Assembly: GCF_004342845.1 (NCBI RefSeq)
Contig: NZ_SLXB01000011.1
Coordinates: forward strand, 1 to 64,000
Source of the DNA: Prevotella heparinolytica
GTDB taxonomy: Bacteria; Bacteroidota; Bacteroidia; Bacteroidales; Bacteroidaceae
Direction of reading: 5' to 3'
Length of the DNA: 64,000 nucleotides
The translations under genes and the position numbers were made by a program. This document shows positions 7,147 through 18,627 of the stretch, piece by piece. Position 1 is the stretch's first letter, and the number at the start of each line of letters is the position of its first letter. The notes below the pieces were generated by a model, which did no database searches, was not told the DNA's origin, and saw only the letters and a list, made by a program, of their open reading frames with translations.

Positions 7147-9489
7147 ATGAGTAACGTTCTTCATTTTCTCGTTGAATCCTGCCGGAGGTCCGGCAAATGG
7201 TACAAAAGTCTCTATCGGAACAAGCCTTGGTATAAGAGAGTATTGGCGTCTACCGTCTCTTTCGTTGTTCTTTTCCTCATCTACCTTATCATGGTAGACA
7301 TCAATTTCCTTTGGCTGTTCGGCAAATCTCCCGGTCTGTCCAGTATTCATAACCCCGAACAGCCCATTGCGTCGGAACTTTATAGTGCAGACGGAAAGCT
7401 GATAGGCAAATATTTCCGCGAAAACCGCAGTCCGGTAAGTTACGAAGAAATTTCCCCCATACTCATAAAAACACTCATCAGCACCGAAGACGAGCGGTTC
7501 TACCAGCATTTCGGCATCGACTTTCAAGGGGTGTTTGCCGCCGTCAAAGACATGGCCAAAGGCGATGCGCGAGGAGCCAGTACCATCACCCAGCAATTAG
7601 TGAAGAATATGTTCAAGGTACGCTCCCAATATTCCACAGGATTGCTGGGAAAAATTCCCGGCTTGAAATTGCTCATCATGAAATCCAAAGAGTGGATTAC
7701 GGCAGTCAAAATTGAAATGTTCTACTCCAAACAGGAAATCCTGACAATGTATCTCAACACGGTAGATTTCGGCAGCAATGCCTACGGCATAAAAACAGCC
7801 TGCAAAACTTACTTCCACACCACTCCCCGTGAAATAACCTGCGAACAAGCGGCTACCTTAGTGGGGTTGCTGAAAGCCACCACAACCTATAATCCCCGCC
7901 TGAACCCGGAAAACAGCATGAAGCGCCGCAATGTGGTGCTGGAGAACCTGTGCAGAAACCACGGCATCACACGGGCCGAATGCGACTCTCTGAAGAAGCT
8001 GCCCATCAATCTGAATTATAATATCGAGACCAACCATGACGGGAAAGCCCTTTATTTCCGCGAAGCCATCGCCGATTATCTGGCTCCTTGGTGCAAAGAA
8101 AACCAAATAGATCTCTACGCCGACGGTTTGAAAATATATACCACCCTCGACAGCCGCATGCAACGATACGCCGAAGTTGCTGCAAACCGCCAGATGCGCA
8201 TAGTGCAACGCAACTTCAACAACCATTGGGGCAATCAGGCTCCGTGGCGCGACCGCAATCATCAGGAAATACCCCATTTTATAGAAGACTTGTCCAAACG
8301 TACCCCAGCCTACAAGATACTGGCCGGTAAATATCCCGACCGTCCGGACTCCGTAGACTACTACCTCAACTTTCCTCATCGGCTGAGAGTGTTCGATTAC
8401 GACATCGGCACTCGCGACACCACCATCAGCACCATGGACTCCATCCGATACATGGAACGCTTCATGCATTGCAGCTTTGTTGCCATGGAACCGCAAACCG
8501 GACACGTAAAGGCATGGGTAGGCGACATCGACTTCGGCTCATGGAAATACGACAAAGTGCTCTCCAAACGTCAACCCGGTTCCACCTTCAAATTGTTTGT
8601 TTATACCGCCGGATTCAACGAGGGCATGTCTCCCTGCGACTACCGCATCGACAAGCAAGACGTATGGAATGTCATCGAAAACGGCAAACCTACCCAATGG
8701 ATTCCGCGCAACGCCAATGGCGAATACACCGGAGACACGCTTTCTCTGAAAGCAGCCTTTGCCCGCTCGATAAATACCATTGCCGTACAAGTAGGACAAG
8801 AAGTGGGTGTACACAAAGTAGCTGAGACGGCATACGCCATGGGCATCAAAACACCGCTGGAAGAAACGCCCGCCCTCAGCTTGGGGGCTTCGGATGTTTC
8901 TCTGTTGGAGTTGGTCAATGCTTATAGCACCGTCATCAATGAAGGAAAAATGCACGATGTAGTACTCATTACCCACATCGAAGATGCCAACGGAAAAGTA
9001 ATCTACAAAGACGAGACCTCACAGAAACAAGTGCTCCCTTACGAAACCGCTTTCCTGATGACCGAAATGCTGAAAGCCGGAATGACCGAGCCGATGGGCA
9101 CTTCGCAAGCCCTATGGGGATACGACCTGCACCGCTACAACACTGAGTTCGGCGGAAAAACCGGTACTTCATCCAATCATTCGGATGCATGGTTCGTAGG
9201 CGTCACACCCAAGCTGATAGGAGGTGCTTGGGTGGGCGGAGAACATCGCAGCATCCACTTCCGCACCGGAGAACTTGGACAAGGCAGCCGTACGGCTTTG
9301 CCCATATTTGCCTACTTCATGGAGCAAGTGCTGAAAGACAACAGTCTGAAAGGGTATCAGGCCCGATTCCCGCAAGCCAAAGAAAAAATTAAGAAGGAAT
9401 ATGGCTGCCGTTCCGTAATCCTGCGCCGCGACACCGACTCCATCGCAACAGACAGCATAGTTTCGCAGACAGTTCTTGAACTCGAATAG
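7147..9489 (+). CDS. mrcA: Bifunctional penicillin-binding protein 1A
   Basis: This class A PBP has 780 residues: a short cytoplasmic tail, one membrane helix (about residues 30-52), a GT51 glycosyltransferase domain and a transpeptidase domain. The GT51 motif has STEDERFYQHFG (catalytic Glu about 114) and GASTITQQLVKNMF. The transpeptidase has PGSTFKLF (Ser about 479), ARSINTI (SxN) and GKTGTSSN (KTG). It polymerises and cross-links peptidoglycan at the inner membrane. I chose ATG 7147; an in-frame TTG at 7141 is less likely. It follows the rpmE2 terminator closely, so its promoter must lie in or near that hairpin region. Confidence 0.95.
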   Translation: MSNVLHFLVESCRRSGKWYKSLYRNKPWYKRVLASTVSFVVLFLIYLIMVDINFLWLFGKSPGLSSIHNPEQPIASELYSADGKLIGKYFRENRSPVSYEEISPILIKTLISTEDERFYQHFGIDFQGVFAAVKDMAKGDARGASTITQQLVKNMFKVRSQYSTGLLGKIPGLKLLIMKSKEWITAVKIEMFYSKQEILTMYLNTVDFGSNAYGIKTACKTYFHTTPREITCEQAATLVGLLKATTTYNPRLNPENSMKRRNVVLENLCRNHGITRAECDSLKKLPINLNYNIETNHDGKALYFREAIADYLAPWCKENQIDLYADGLKIYTTLDSRMQRYAEVAANRQMRIVQRNFNNHWGNQAPWRDRNHQEIPHFIEDLSKRTPAYKILAGKYPDRPDSVDYYLNFPHRLRVFDYDIGTRDTTISTMDSIRYMERFMHCSFVAMEPQTGHVKAWVGDIDFGSWKYDKVLSKRQPGSTFKLFVYTAGFNEGMSPCDYRIDKQDVWNVIENGKPTQWIPRNANGEYTGDTLSLKAAFARSINTIAVQVGQEVGVHKVAETAYAMGIKTPLEETPALSLGASDVSLLELVNAYSTVINEGKMHDVVLITHIEDANGKVIYKDETSQKQVLPYETAFLMTEMLKAGMTEPMGTSQALWGYDLHRYNTEFGGKTGTSSNHSDAWFVGVTPKLIGGAWVGGEHRSIHFRTGELGQGSRTALPIFAYFMEQVLKDNSLKGYQARFPQAKEKIKKEYGCRSVILRRDTDSIATDSIVSQTVLELE

Positions 9490-9580
9490 GGAATCACCTA
9501 TCGGGAAATAGGGAAAAAAACAGGAAATAGGAGAAACCTTTTTCTATTTTTGTAAGACCAAACGAAAAACATAAACAACC

Positions 9581-11092
9581 ATGAAACGATTTACCATTCT
9601 ATTCTTCATGGCATGTCTCTTTGCGGCCACGGGGGTTGCGAAACCGAAAGTTAAAGATATCAGTGGAAGTATTGCCATCAATGGCGAACTGAAAAAAAAC
9701 TATCGAAACACTCCGGCCGGTACTCCCGTCATCATTCGCCGTATAATCCAGAATCCCAAAACGTTCTCTCTTCTTTACGCCATAGAAATCAATGGAATAC
9801 AGGAAACTATACCTGAGGAGGAAATGTACATAATCACTCTTTCCACTCCACAGACCGACCGGGAATTCTGGCAACAAGCATACTTTAAAAACCAGCTTTA
9901 CAAGCATTTCAGCGAACGAGGTTACAGACATGAGTTGCGCCGGGAAATAGACGAGGAATGCAGCGAATATCTGGACAGGCTACATGAAATAGCCTATCAG
10001 GACGATTACATCACCTCCTATGTGCAAGGCGTATTTGCCAAACTTGCTCCTGCCGGCATCGACCCGAATCGCAACGAACAATTGAATGTACGTGTCATCC
10101 AATCTACCGAACCGGATGCCTACATGCTGCCTAACGGCTCCATGCTCATCAGTACAGGGCTTCTCTGTACGCTTGATTCGGAGGATGAGTTGGCTGCCAT
10201 GATAGCTACCGAAATAGCCCACTTTGTACTTGACCATCAGGTAGAAAACATATATCGTGCCGAACGTCGTTTAAAAAACGCCGTTTTTTGGGGAAACGTA
10301 TTTTCCGCAACTGCGGAAGCCGCTTTCGATATAGCTTATTGGAATAATGACAGCAATGCACTTACCGTAAGTACCATAGCTTCGTTGGGTGAAGTGGCAT
10401 CGCTCTTAAGCATTCCTGCCATTAACCGACTGGGAATGAGATACAAGACTAATCAGGAGATAGCATCCGACCGCATTGCTCGCGATTTGCTCAGCCTCAA
10501 AGGATACAACCCCAACGGATTATCTTCGGCCTTAGGAAAAATCATCGACTATTACAACATTCGGCATCGCACCGAAAAAATCACCCGCTACGAAAGTACC
10601 CAATTGCTGCTAAAACGCATTGAGAAAGCTGGTAAAGCCGAAAGTCAGACCAGCTATCCTTATCTGAAGAAAACCAGTGACATAGTGACTTTCAATGCAG
10701 CCATGAATATGGCCAACCAACGTTACATGGATGCGGTCCGGCTCATTCAAAAAAACATAGACAACAATTTTGCCTCTACCCACGACTACGTTATTCTTGT
10801 CAAAGCGAAAATGGCTCTCTACAACACAGAAGATATCAACAACGAATGCCTCTCCTTGCTCGACAAAGCTCAGAAACTGGCAGGAAACAGTCCCAATCTG
10901 GATATTTACAAACAAAGAATACTGCTGTTAATGCGCATGAATAAACAATCTAAAGCCGCCAATTCTTTAAAAGAGTATCTCAGTTTGCTTGCAAAATATC
11001 AAGCCCAAGGCATAAAAGGGGAGGAAGAAGAATGGACTGCCAAAGAGATGAACTGGGCAGGAGAATTATTGGATAAGATAAGTAGAATTTAG
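9581..11092 (+). CDS. Exported M48-like protein with a broken zinc motif and a C-terminal helical domain
   Basis: The 503-residue protein has a signal peptide (about residues 1-20). The segment LCTLDSEDELAAMIATEIAHFVLDH has the shape of an M48 (HtpX/BepA-like) protease, where HExxH holds the zinc. Here the first His is Thr210 (codon ACC), giving TEIAH. The downstream QEIASDRIA resembles the ExxxxD element that carries the third zinc ligand. Residues 370-500 look like TPR-type helices, as in BepA. Family knowledge: loss of the first His should abolish peptidase activity, so a chaperone or scaffold role is possible. A -7-like TATTTTTG lies at 9545. Confidence 0.7.
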   Translation: MKRFTILFFMACLFAATGVAKPKVKDISGSIAINGELKKNYRNTPAGTPVIIRRIIQNPKTFSLLYAIEINGIQETIPEEEMYIITLSTPQTDREFWQQAYFKNQLYKHFSERGYRHELRREIDEECSEYLDRLHEIAYQDDYITSYVQGVFAKLAPAGIDPNRNEQLNVRVIQSTEPDAYMLPNGSMLISTGLLCTLDSEDELAAMIATEIAHFVLDHQVENIYRAERRLKNAVFWGNVFSATAEAAFDIAYWNNDSNALTVSTIASLGEVASLLSIPAINRLGMRYKTNQEIASDRIARDLLSLKGYNPNGLSSALGKIIDYYNIRHRTEKITRYESTQLLLKRIEKAGKAESQTSYPYLKKTSDIVTFNAAMNMANQRYMDAVRLIQKNIDNNFASTHDYVILVKAKMALYNTEDINNECLSLLDKAQKLAGNSPNLDIYKQRILLLMRMNKQSKAANSLKEYLSLLAKYQAQGIKGEEEEWTAKEMNWAGELLDKISRI

Positions 11093-11102
11093 AGGTTAGC
11101 GA

Positions 11103-11171
11103 TTAGTGGTTAGCGATCAGCGGTAAATAGGGAACAAGTCAATCCTACGCCGCATGGTCACTAACCACTAA
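11103..11171. repeat. Inverted repeat between convergent genes
   Basis: TTAGTGGTTAG (11103-11113) and CTAACCACTAA (11161-11171) are perfect 11-bp inverted repeats. GGTTAGCGAT also occurs twice at 11094 and 11108. The structure lies between the convergent M48-like gene and gcvT and may act as a weak bidirectional terminator. Confidence 0.5.
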
Positions 11172-11188
11172 CAGTTGCCCGCTGTCCG

Positions 11189-12274
11189 CTATTTACGGAA
11201 CGGTGGTTTCACTACTTGTGCTTTCAGCTTACGCCCACGTACGTCAATATAAATCTCCGTATTTACTTTACTGTATTCAGGTTTTACATAGCCCATACCT
11301 ATACCTATCTTACGGACAGGAGACATAGTGCCTGAGGTCACTACACCGATTGCAACACCATCCGCGCTGAACAATTCGCAACCATGACGAGGAATACCGC
11401 GATCAACTAACTCGAATCCTACTAATTTACGGACAGTACCTTCAGCTTTCTGCTTCTCAAGCATCGGACGATTGATGAAATTTTTTCCATCCACAAATTT
11501 TGTAATCCAGCCCAAACCGGCTTCAATAGGCGAAGTCGTATCATCCAAATCGTTTCCATACAGACAGAATCCCATTTCCAGACGCAATGTGTCACGTGCT
11601 CCCAAACCAATGGGTTTGATGCCAAACTCTGCGCCGGCCTCGAATAGTGCATCCCAAATCTTCATGGCAGCATCAGGATAGAAGTAGAGTTCAAAACCTC
11701 CGGCACCCGTATAGCCTGTATTGGAAATAATGACATCCTTTTCTCCGGCAAATTCACCATGCGTAAAAGTATAATAAGGAAGTTCGGAAAGGTTGATAGA
11801 CGTCAGTTTCTGCAAAGCCAAAATAGCTTTCGGACCTTGTACGGCAAGTTGTGCCATACGGTCTGAAGCATTTTCCAATTCGGCTCCTTCCGTATTATGC
11901 GAAACACACCAGTTCCAATCTTTCTCTATATTGGAAGCATTTACAACCAATAAATATTTTTCCGGCTCGTATTGATAAACCAAAAGGTCGTCTACAATGC
12001 CTCCTTTATCATTGGGGAAACAAGTATATTGCACTTTACCCGGAGTAAGAGCTGCCACATTGTTTGAAGTAACTTTCTGCAAGAAAGTCAGTGCATGAGG
12101 GCCTTTTACCCAGAATTCTCCCATGTGGGAAACATCGAATACTCCCACTCCCTGACAAACGGTGAGGTGTTCATCAATAATCCCGGAATATTCGATAGGC
12201 ATATTGTATCCCGCAAACTCGTGCATCTTAGCACCCAGCGAGATGTGTTTCTCTGTAAACGGAGTAGTTTTCAT
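11189..12274 (-). CDS. gcvT: Aminomethyltransferase, glycine cleavage T protein
   Basis: The 361-residue protein has the full GcvT pattern: [18 protein letters not shown] near the start, [26 protein letters not shown] and [13 protein letters not shown]. It transfers the aminomethyl carbon from the H protein to tetrahydrofolate, releasing ammonia. Length is typical. It lies 37 bp behind pepT on the same strand and probably shares a transcript. The other glycine cleavage genes are not in the window. Confidence 0.96.
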   Translation of the reverse strand: MKTTPFTEKHISLGAKMHEFAGYNMPIEYSGIIDEHLTVCQGVGVFDVSHMGEFWVKGPHALTFLQKVTSNNVAALTPGKVQYTCFPNDKGGIVDDLLVYQYEPEKYLLVVNASNIEKDWNWCVSHNTEGAELENASDRMAQLAVQGPKAILALQKLTSINLSELPYYTFTHGEFAGEKDVIISNTGYTGAGGFELYFYPDAAMKIWDALFEAGAEFGIKPIGLGARDTLRLEMGFCLYGNDLDDTTSPIEAGLGWITKFVDGKNFINRPMLEKQKAEGTVRKLVGFELVDRGIPRHGCELFSADGVAIGVVTSGTMSPVRKIGIGMGYVKPEYSKVNTEIYIDVRGRKLKAQVVKPPFRK

Positions 12275-12311
12275 GATAACAAAGATTAAGTTATGGTATA
12301 TTGTTTATAAA

Positions 12312-13541
12312 TTATCTGTCGGCAACAAGGGCGGCAATCTTCACGATGACGTTCATAGCCTTTTCCATGCTCTGAACCGGAACAAACTCATAACGACCGT
12401 GGAAGTTCAGGCCTCCGGCAAAGATATTGGGACACGGCAATCCTTTGAAAGAAAGCTGTGCTCCATCCGTGCCTCCGCGAATGGCTTTCACGCGAGGTTC
12501 AACACCTGCTGCCTTCATCGCAGCGAAGGCTATGTCGATGATATGCATCACCGGTTCTATCTGCTCGCGCATATTGTAATATTGATCACGAAGTTCAAGG
12601 GTGGCAGTACCCAAGCCATATTCATCATTTATCTTTCTCACAAGATGCTCCATCTCCTTCTTGCGAGCTTCAAAACGAGTGCGGTTATGGTCGCGAATAA
12701 TATAAGAAACCGTTGTCTGTTCCACTTCGCCATTGATGCCGATCAAGTGATAAAAGCCCTCATAACCTTCGGTATGTTCCGGAGTTTCATGAGTGGGAAG
12801 CATAGTTATAAAACGGTTGGCCACACGAATAGAATTAATCATTTTGTTCTTGGCATAGCCGGGATGCACATTGCGTCCCTTGAAAACAATCTTGGCGGCC
12901 GCTGCATTGAAATTTTCGAATTCAAGTTCACCCACTTCACCGCCATCCATGGTGTAAGCCCAATCGCAACCGAATTTTTCTACATCGAACTTATGAGCAC
13001 CCAATCCGATCTCTTCATCAGGATTGAAACCTATGCGGATTTTGCCGTGCTTGATTTCTGGATGTTCCTTCAGATAAACCATTGCCGACACTATCTCGGC
13101 AATACCGGCTTTATCATCAGCCCCCAGCAAGGTTTTTCCGTTGGTCACAATCAGGTCTTCGCCCTTATGGTCAAGCAATTCGGGGAATTGCGAAGGCGAG
13201 AGAACTATATTTTGCTCTGCACAAAGTAGAATATCTTTGCCATCGTAATTTTCCACGATACGGGGGGAGACATCCTTACCACTCATATCAGGGCTTGTGT
13301 CCATGTGGGCAATAAATCCGATGACAGGCAACGGTTTATCCGTATTGGCAGGAAGAGTGGCGAATAAATAACCATTTTCGTCCAAAGTTATTTCTTCCAG
13401 CCCTAAAGCTTCCAGTTCTTCTTTCAGATACTTGGCAAACACCATTTGCCCCGGAGTACTTGGGGTAACTCCACTGTCTTCATTCGCTTGAGTATCAAAA
13501 CTTACATACTTCAAAAAACGTTCTACTAATGTCATATCCAT
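12312..13541 (-). CDS. pepT: Peptidase T (tripeptide aminopeptidase)
   Basis: The 409-residue M20 metallopeptidase opens [20 protein letters not shown]. Zinc-site motifs are [11 protein letters not shown] (His and Asp), [13 protein letters not shown] (bridging Asp), [12 protein letters not shown] (catalytic Glu-Glu), YTMDGG and a late [12 protein letters not shown]. It releases the N-terminal residue of tripeptides in the cytoplasm. A second ATG two codons in is equally possible. A TACCTTTA -7-like box lies within the upstream purF-paralogue terminator. Confidence 0.95.
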   Translation of the reverse strand: MDMTLVERFLKYVSFDTQANEDSGVTPSTPGQMVFAKYLKEELEALGLEEITLDENGYLFATLPANTDKPLPVIGFIAHMDTSPDMSGKDVSPRIVENYDGKDILLCAEQNIVLSPSQFPELLDHKGEDLIVTNGKTLLGADDKAGIAEIVSAMVYLKEHPEIKHGKIRIGFNPDEEIGLGAHKFDVEKFGCDWAYTMDGGEVGELEFENFNAAAAKIVFKGRNVHPGYAKNKMINSIRVANRFITMLPTHETPEHTEGYEGFYHLIGINGEVEQTTVSYIIRDHNRTRFEARKKEMEHLVRKINDEYGLGTATLELRDQYYNMREQIEPVMHIIDIAFAAMKAAGVEPRVKAIRGGTDGAQLSFKGLPCPNIFAGGLNFHGRYEFVPVQSMEKAMNVIVKIAALVADR

Positions 13542-13596
13542 AAGGCTTTAATTATTTACGCTTGAAAAAGGTGTTTATTGATTGCCGTAAAGGTAG

Positions 13597-13637
13597 AAAA
13601 AGGGAAGTGAATAGCCAAGCAATTCACTTCCCTTTTT
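13597..13637 (-). terminator. Perfect 16-bp terminator hairpin of the PurF paralogue
   Basis: AAAAAGGGAAGTGAAT (13597-13612) and ATTCACTTCCCTTTTT (13622-13637) pair perfectly. It lies between the stop of the PurF paralogue and the start of pepT and has T-runs on both strands. Confidence 0.85.
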
Positions 13638-13663
13638 CATTTTTTCATATGGCATTTTGTCAA

Positions 13664-15073
13664 TTAGAAGTGGCTGCTGCCATCAAAACAATGCGTGCAA
13701 ACTTTGCATTTAGGCAGACCGATAGCCTCTACCAGGGTTTCCAGCGTATTGAATTTCAAAGAAGAAAGTCCGAACCGCTCTCGAATCACCTCTACCATTT
13801 TCTCATATTCCGGTGAGCCGGTGGTGGCATACTTATCCAGGTTTTTCGCATCATCTCCTTCCAATTCTTTGATGATACGCCGCGTGATAAGTTCCAAATC
13901 GCTTTTAGAGGCCGTAAAACCAATGAAAGGACAGCCGTAAATCAACGGGGGGCACGCAATACGGATATGTACTTCTTTGGCTCCGTATTCATAAAGAACT
14001 TTCACGTTGTCACGTAGCTGTGTGCCACGAACAATGGAGTCATCGCAGAATAACAGACGTTTCCCTTCGAGCATTGCCCGGTTGGGTATCAGTTTCATCT
14101 TTGCCACTAAAGAACGCATTTCTTGTTTGCTGGGTGTAAAGCTACGAGGCCAAGTAGGAGTGTATTTGGAAATGGCACGATGATAAGGAACTCCTTTACC
14201 TTCGGCATATCCCAAAGCCATGCCTACACCGGAGTCTGGAATACCGCAAGCACAATCTACTACCGAATTATCTTTTTGTCCCATTTTGAAACCGGAAGCA
14301 AACCGCACCTCTTCTACGTTTCTGCCTTCGTAGCAAGAAGTGGGAAAACCATAATATACCCATAGGAACGAACAGATTTGCATTTGCTCATTAGGCTTGC
14401 GCATCTGTTCCACGCCATCGGCTCGCAAACGGACAATCTCACCGGGACCGAGATAGCGTTCTATCTCATAATCCAGATTAGGGAAACTGCTCGATTCGCT
14501 TGTGACCGCATAAGCACCTTCTTTCTTGCCGATGACCACAGGTGTGCGGCCCCAATGATCGCGTGCGGCAATAATTCCATCTTCCGTAAGCAGTAGCATG
14601 GAACAAGAGCCTTTGATGTGCTTATACACATTTTCAATTCCTTCCACAAAGTTTTTGCCTTGTATTATAAGGAGAGCGATAAGTTCTGTTTGATTGGTTT
14701 TGCCCATGCTGAGCTCGGCGAAGTGCATGTTTTGGGCCAGCAGTTCTGTTTCAATTTCTTGTAGATTTACGATTTTGGCAACCGTTGTAATGGCAAAACG
14801 GCCAAGGTGAGAGTTCAGTATCAATGGTTGCGGATCTGTATCACTGATGATTCCTATTCCGGAATTCCCTTTGAACGTATCCAGTTCGTCTTCAAACTTC
14901 GTGCGGAAATAGGTGCTTTCCAGGTTGTGGATAGAACGGATAAATTCTCTTTTTTCTGTATTATATGTGGCCAGACCGCCACGTTTCGTTCCCAAATGGG
15001 AATTATAATCTGTACCATAGAACACATCAGCCACGCAATCAGCTTTGGCAACTGTGCCGAAAAAGCCTCCCAT
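13664..15073 (-). CDS. PurF paralogue lacking the N-terminal nucleophile cysteine
   Basis: This 469-residue protein aligns with amidophosphoribosyltransferase along its length: an N-terminal Ntn glutaminase-like domain (LGTKRGGL in place of LQHRGQDAAG) and a PRTase domain with the PRPP loop LLFCDDSIVRGTQL. Real PurF is processed to start with Cys1 (CGIVG). Here the start reads MGGFFG, so Gly replaces the nucleophile and glutamine hydrolysis should be lost. A C-terminal Cys cluster, CKVCTHC, remains. The intact PRPP loop suggests PRPP binding, possibly ammonia-dependent amination or regulation. A normal PurF presumably lies elsewhere. TACCTTTG at 15112-15119 is the likely -7 box. Confidence 0.85.
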   Translation of the reverse strand: MGGFFGTVAKADCVADVFYGTDYNSHLGTKRGGLATYNTEKREFIRSIHNLESTYFRTKFEDELDTFKGNSGIGIISDTDPQPLILNSHLGRFAITTVAKIVNLQEIETELLAQNMHFAELSMGKTNQTELIALLIIQGKNFVEGIENVYKHIKGSCSMLLLTEDGIIAARDHWGRTPVVIGKKEGAYAVTSESSSFPNLDYEIERYLGPGEIVRLRADGVEQMRKPNEQMQICSFLWVYYGFPTSCYEGRNVEEVRFASGFKMGQKDNSVVDCACGIPDSGVGMALGYAEGKGVPYHRAISKYTPTWPRSFTPSKQEMRSLVAKMKLIPNRAMLEGKRLLFCDDSIVRGTQLRDNVKVLYEYGAKEVHIRIACPPLIYGCPFIGFTASKSDLELITRRIIKELEGDDAKNLDKYATTGSPEYEKMVEVIRERFGLSSLKFNTLETLVEAIGLPKCKVCTHCFDGSSHF

Positions 15074-15111
15074 AAATCTTTTTTATTGTTGGTTACTAAA
15101 ATTAACGGAGG

Positions 15112-15119
15112 CAAAGGTA
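15112..15119 (-). promoter_or_regulatory. -7 box of the PurF paralogue
   Basis: TACCTTTG on the minus strand, about 40 nt before the ATG at 15073. I see no clear -33 box. Confidence 0.45.
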
Positions 15120-15186
15120 CAAAGAAGTTTTTTTTTCACGTTATTTTCTGTCGATACATATCTAAAAAAAACTTAGAGTCTATTTA

Positions 15187-15205
15187 ACCGGAATTCGATA
15201 TAAAG
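15187..15205 (+). repeat. Isolated end-like sequence of the miniature element family
   Basis: ACCGGAATTCGATATAAAG resembles the element terminus ACCTGAATTCGGTATAA with two changes. I found no matching right end or target duplication, so this may be a solo remnant. The surrounding 15120-15305 has no other feature I recognise. Confidence 0.35.
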
Positions 15206-15305
15206 TAAGAATATCATCAGTTGCCTGCTATTTATGCTGTCTACCTCAATGGCCGGCTTCTCTTATGGTGTTCGATTTTTCTGTATTCTGTTTAATCGCA
15301 GTGTT

Positions 15306-15607
15306 ACCTGAACTCGGTATAGGCTGCTCCTTTTGCTGAAGATGGGGGGGCATCCTGTCGGGCGGATATTTCCTGAATGCACCGGTTTACAGTGATTGGG
15401 CAGAAGAGAAGAGAGCCTTTCTGGCCGGCCGCCCTCGCCCTGTTTTGACAGCTGCAATCCTTTGTCGTGACAGAGGCAAGTGTTCAAGCCGACAGACACA
15501 AGTGTCTGACAAGGCAGGAGTAAACGCTTGATAACCAATGTGGTTTAGTTTTAAAATACAAGTCTCCGTATGAGGTTATCGACCTGCTTCTTATCCCGAA
15601 TTCAGGC
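15306..15607. mobile_element. Miniature inverted-repeat element, copy 1 (302 bp, 6-bp target duplication)
   Basis: The left end reads ACCTGAACTCGGTATAGG, and the right end read in reverse GCCTGAATTCGGGATAAG. AGTGTT flanks it directly at 15300-15305 and 15608-15613. The inside is closely similar to the element at 49308-49605, including a shared stretch around TGTCGTGACAGAGGCAAGTG. No open frame encodes a recognisable transposase, so it would move only with help from a full-length relative. Confidence 0.8.
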
Positions 15608-15711
15608 AGTGTTGTCTTGTTGAGAATTGATACTAAGTGTTTATCGAGAGGCATCCCTTGCAAGAGATACCTGTAGGCTGGTTTTGGTAGATATATATAT
15701 CCATCGTGCTG

Positions 15712-15765
15712 CATCTATACTTCCAGCCGAGGACATCTATACTTCCAGCCGAAGACATCTATATA
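15712..15765. repeat. Tandem array, period 22 bp, interrupted by a mobile element
   Basis: Units starting CATCTATACTTCCAGCCGA begin at 15712 and 15734. The third begins at 15756 and breaks after CATCTATATA, exactly where the element at 15766-16025 sits. Downstream of that element the sequence resumes GCGAGCCG, so the third unit's AGCCG falls 13 nt after the unit start, as in units 1 and 2. Confidence 0.7.
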
Positions 15766-16025
15766 ACCTGAATTCGGTATAAAACAAGATGTTATATGCC
15801 TGTTAAATACTTGTATATATCTTGCCGTTTTCCTCGCATATATGAGGTGCTGAACGTCGCATATACGAGACCACACACGTCGCATATACGAGACTACACA
15901 CGTCGCATATACGAGACCACACACGTCGCATATACGAGACTTGGCACCACTGATTGACCCCTCCGGGAATGCCTCCGGGAGCGTTTTTTGTATAGGCGGA
16001 GTCTCTTTTTACATCGAACTCAGGT
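15766..16025. mobile_element. Miniature inverted-repeat element, copy 2 (260 bp, different interior)
   Basis: The left end ACCTGAATTCGGTATAA (15766) and the right end read in reverse ACCTGAGTTCGATGTAA (16009-16025) match at 14 of 17 positions. TATATA duplicates at 15760-15765 and 16026-16031. The interior is unlike the other two copies and contains a 23-bp tandem array. No transposase is encoded. It has landed inside a 22-bp array unit. Confidence 0.7.
15856..15940. repeat. Tandem array, period 23 bp, about 3.7 units
   Basis: GTCGCATATACGAGAC followed by CACACAC repeats at 15856, 15879, 15902 and 15925, with one C/T difference. The core TCGCATATACGA is nearly palindromic. The array lies inside the miniature element at 15766-16025. 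Confidence 0.85.
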
Positions 16026-16162
16026 TATATAGCGAGCCGTGACGGGAAAGATAACACTCCAGAAAGTAAATGTTTTTCTTTTCCTGAAAGGCTTTCGGGA
16101 TTGGACGTTCGTGATGTATCGTCAGATATCGAATGTTGAGTAGATAACCGGATAAAAAAACA

Positions 16163-16191
16163 CCCTGCAAAACGAAAAACTCTTTGCAGGG
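16163..16191 (-). terminator. Terminator of the GH97 gene
   Basis: CCCTGCAAA (16163-16171) pairs with TTTGCAGGG (16183-16191). On the minus strand the stem is followed by GTGTTTTTTT. It is 55 nt past the GH97 stop. Confidence 0.8.
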
Positions 16192-16245
16192 CGCAATTAA
16201 TACCTCTAAAAACTCTCTTTCCCTAATTAATGGACAAACTTTGAT

Positions 16246-18495
<2,250 letters not shown>

Positions 18496-18627
18496 TCACC
18501 GGAAAACGTTTGCATGAAGCTGCTGTTCTTAGTCACTGATTTCTTCCATAACCGGATTTTAATAATGGGAAGTGGCATGAACGGTTGTTTAAGACGAATT
18601 ATCTTGCGATAATGTGCACAACAGGAG

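Noticed and set aside
9503-9532. Repeat of GGAAATAGG before the M48-like gene as another array
   Set aside because: There are only two copies, 19 bp apart, so it does not fit the 22-23 bp family and may be chance.
11094-11117. GGTTAGCGAT repeat as another array
   Set aside because: Two copies at 14-bp spacing; this belongs to the inverted repeat between convergent genes instead.
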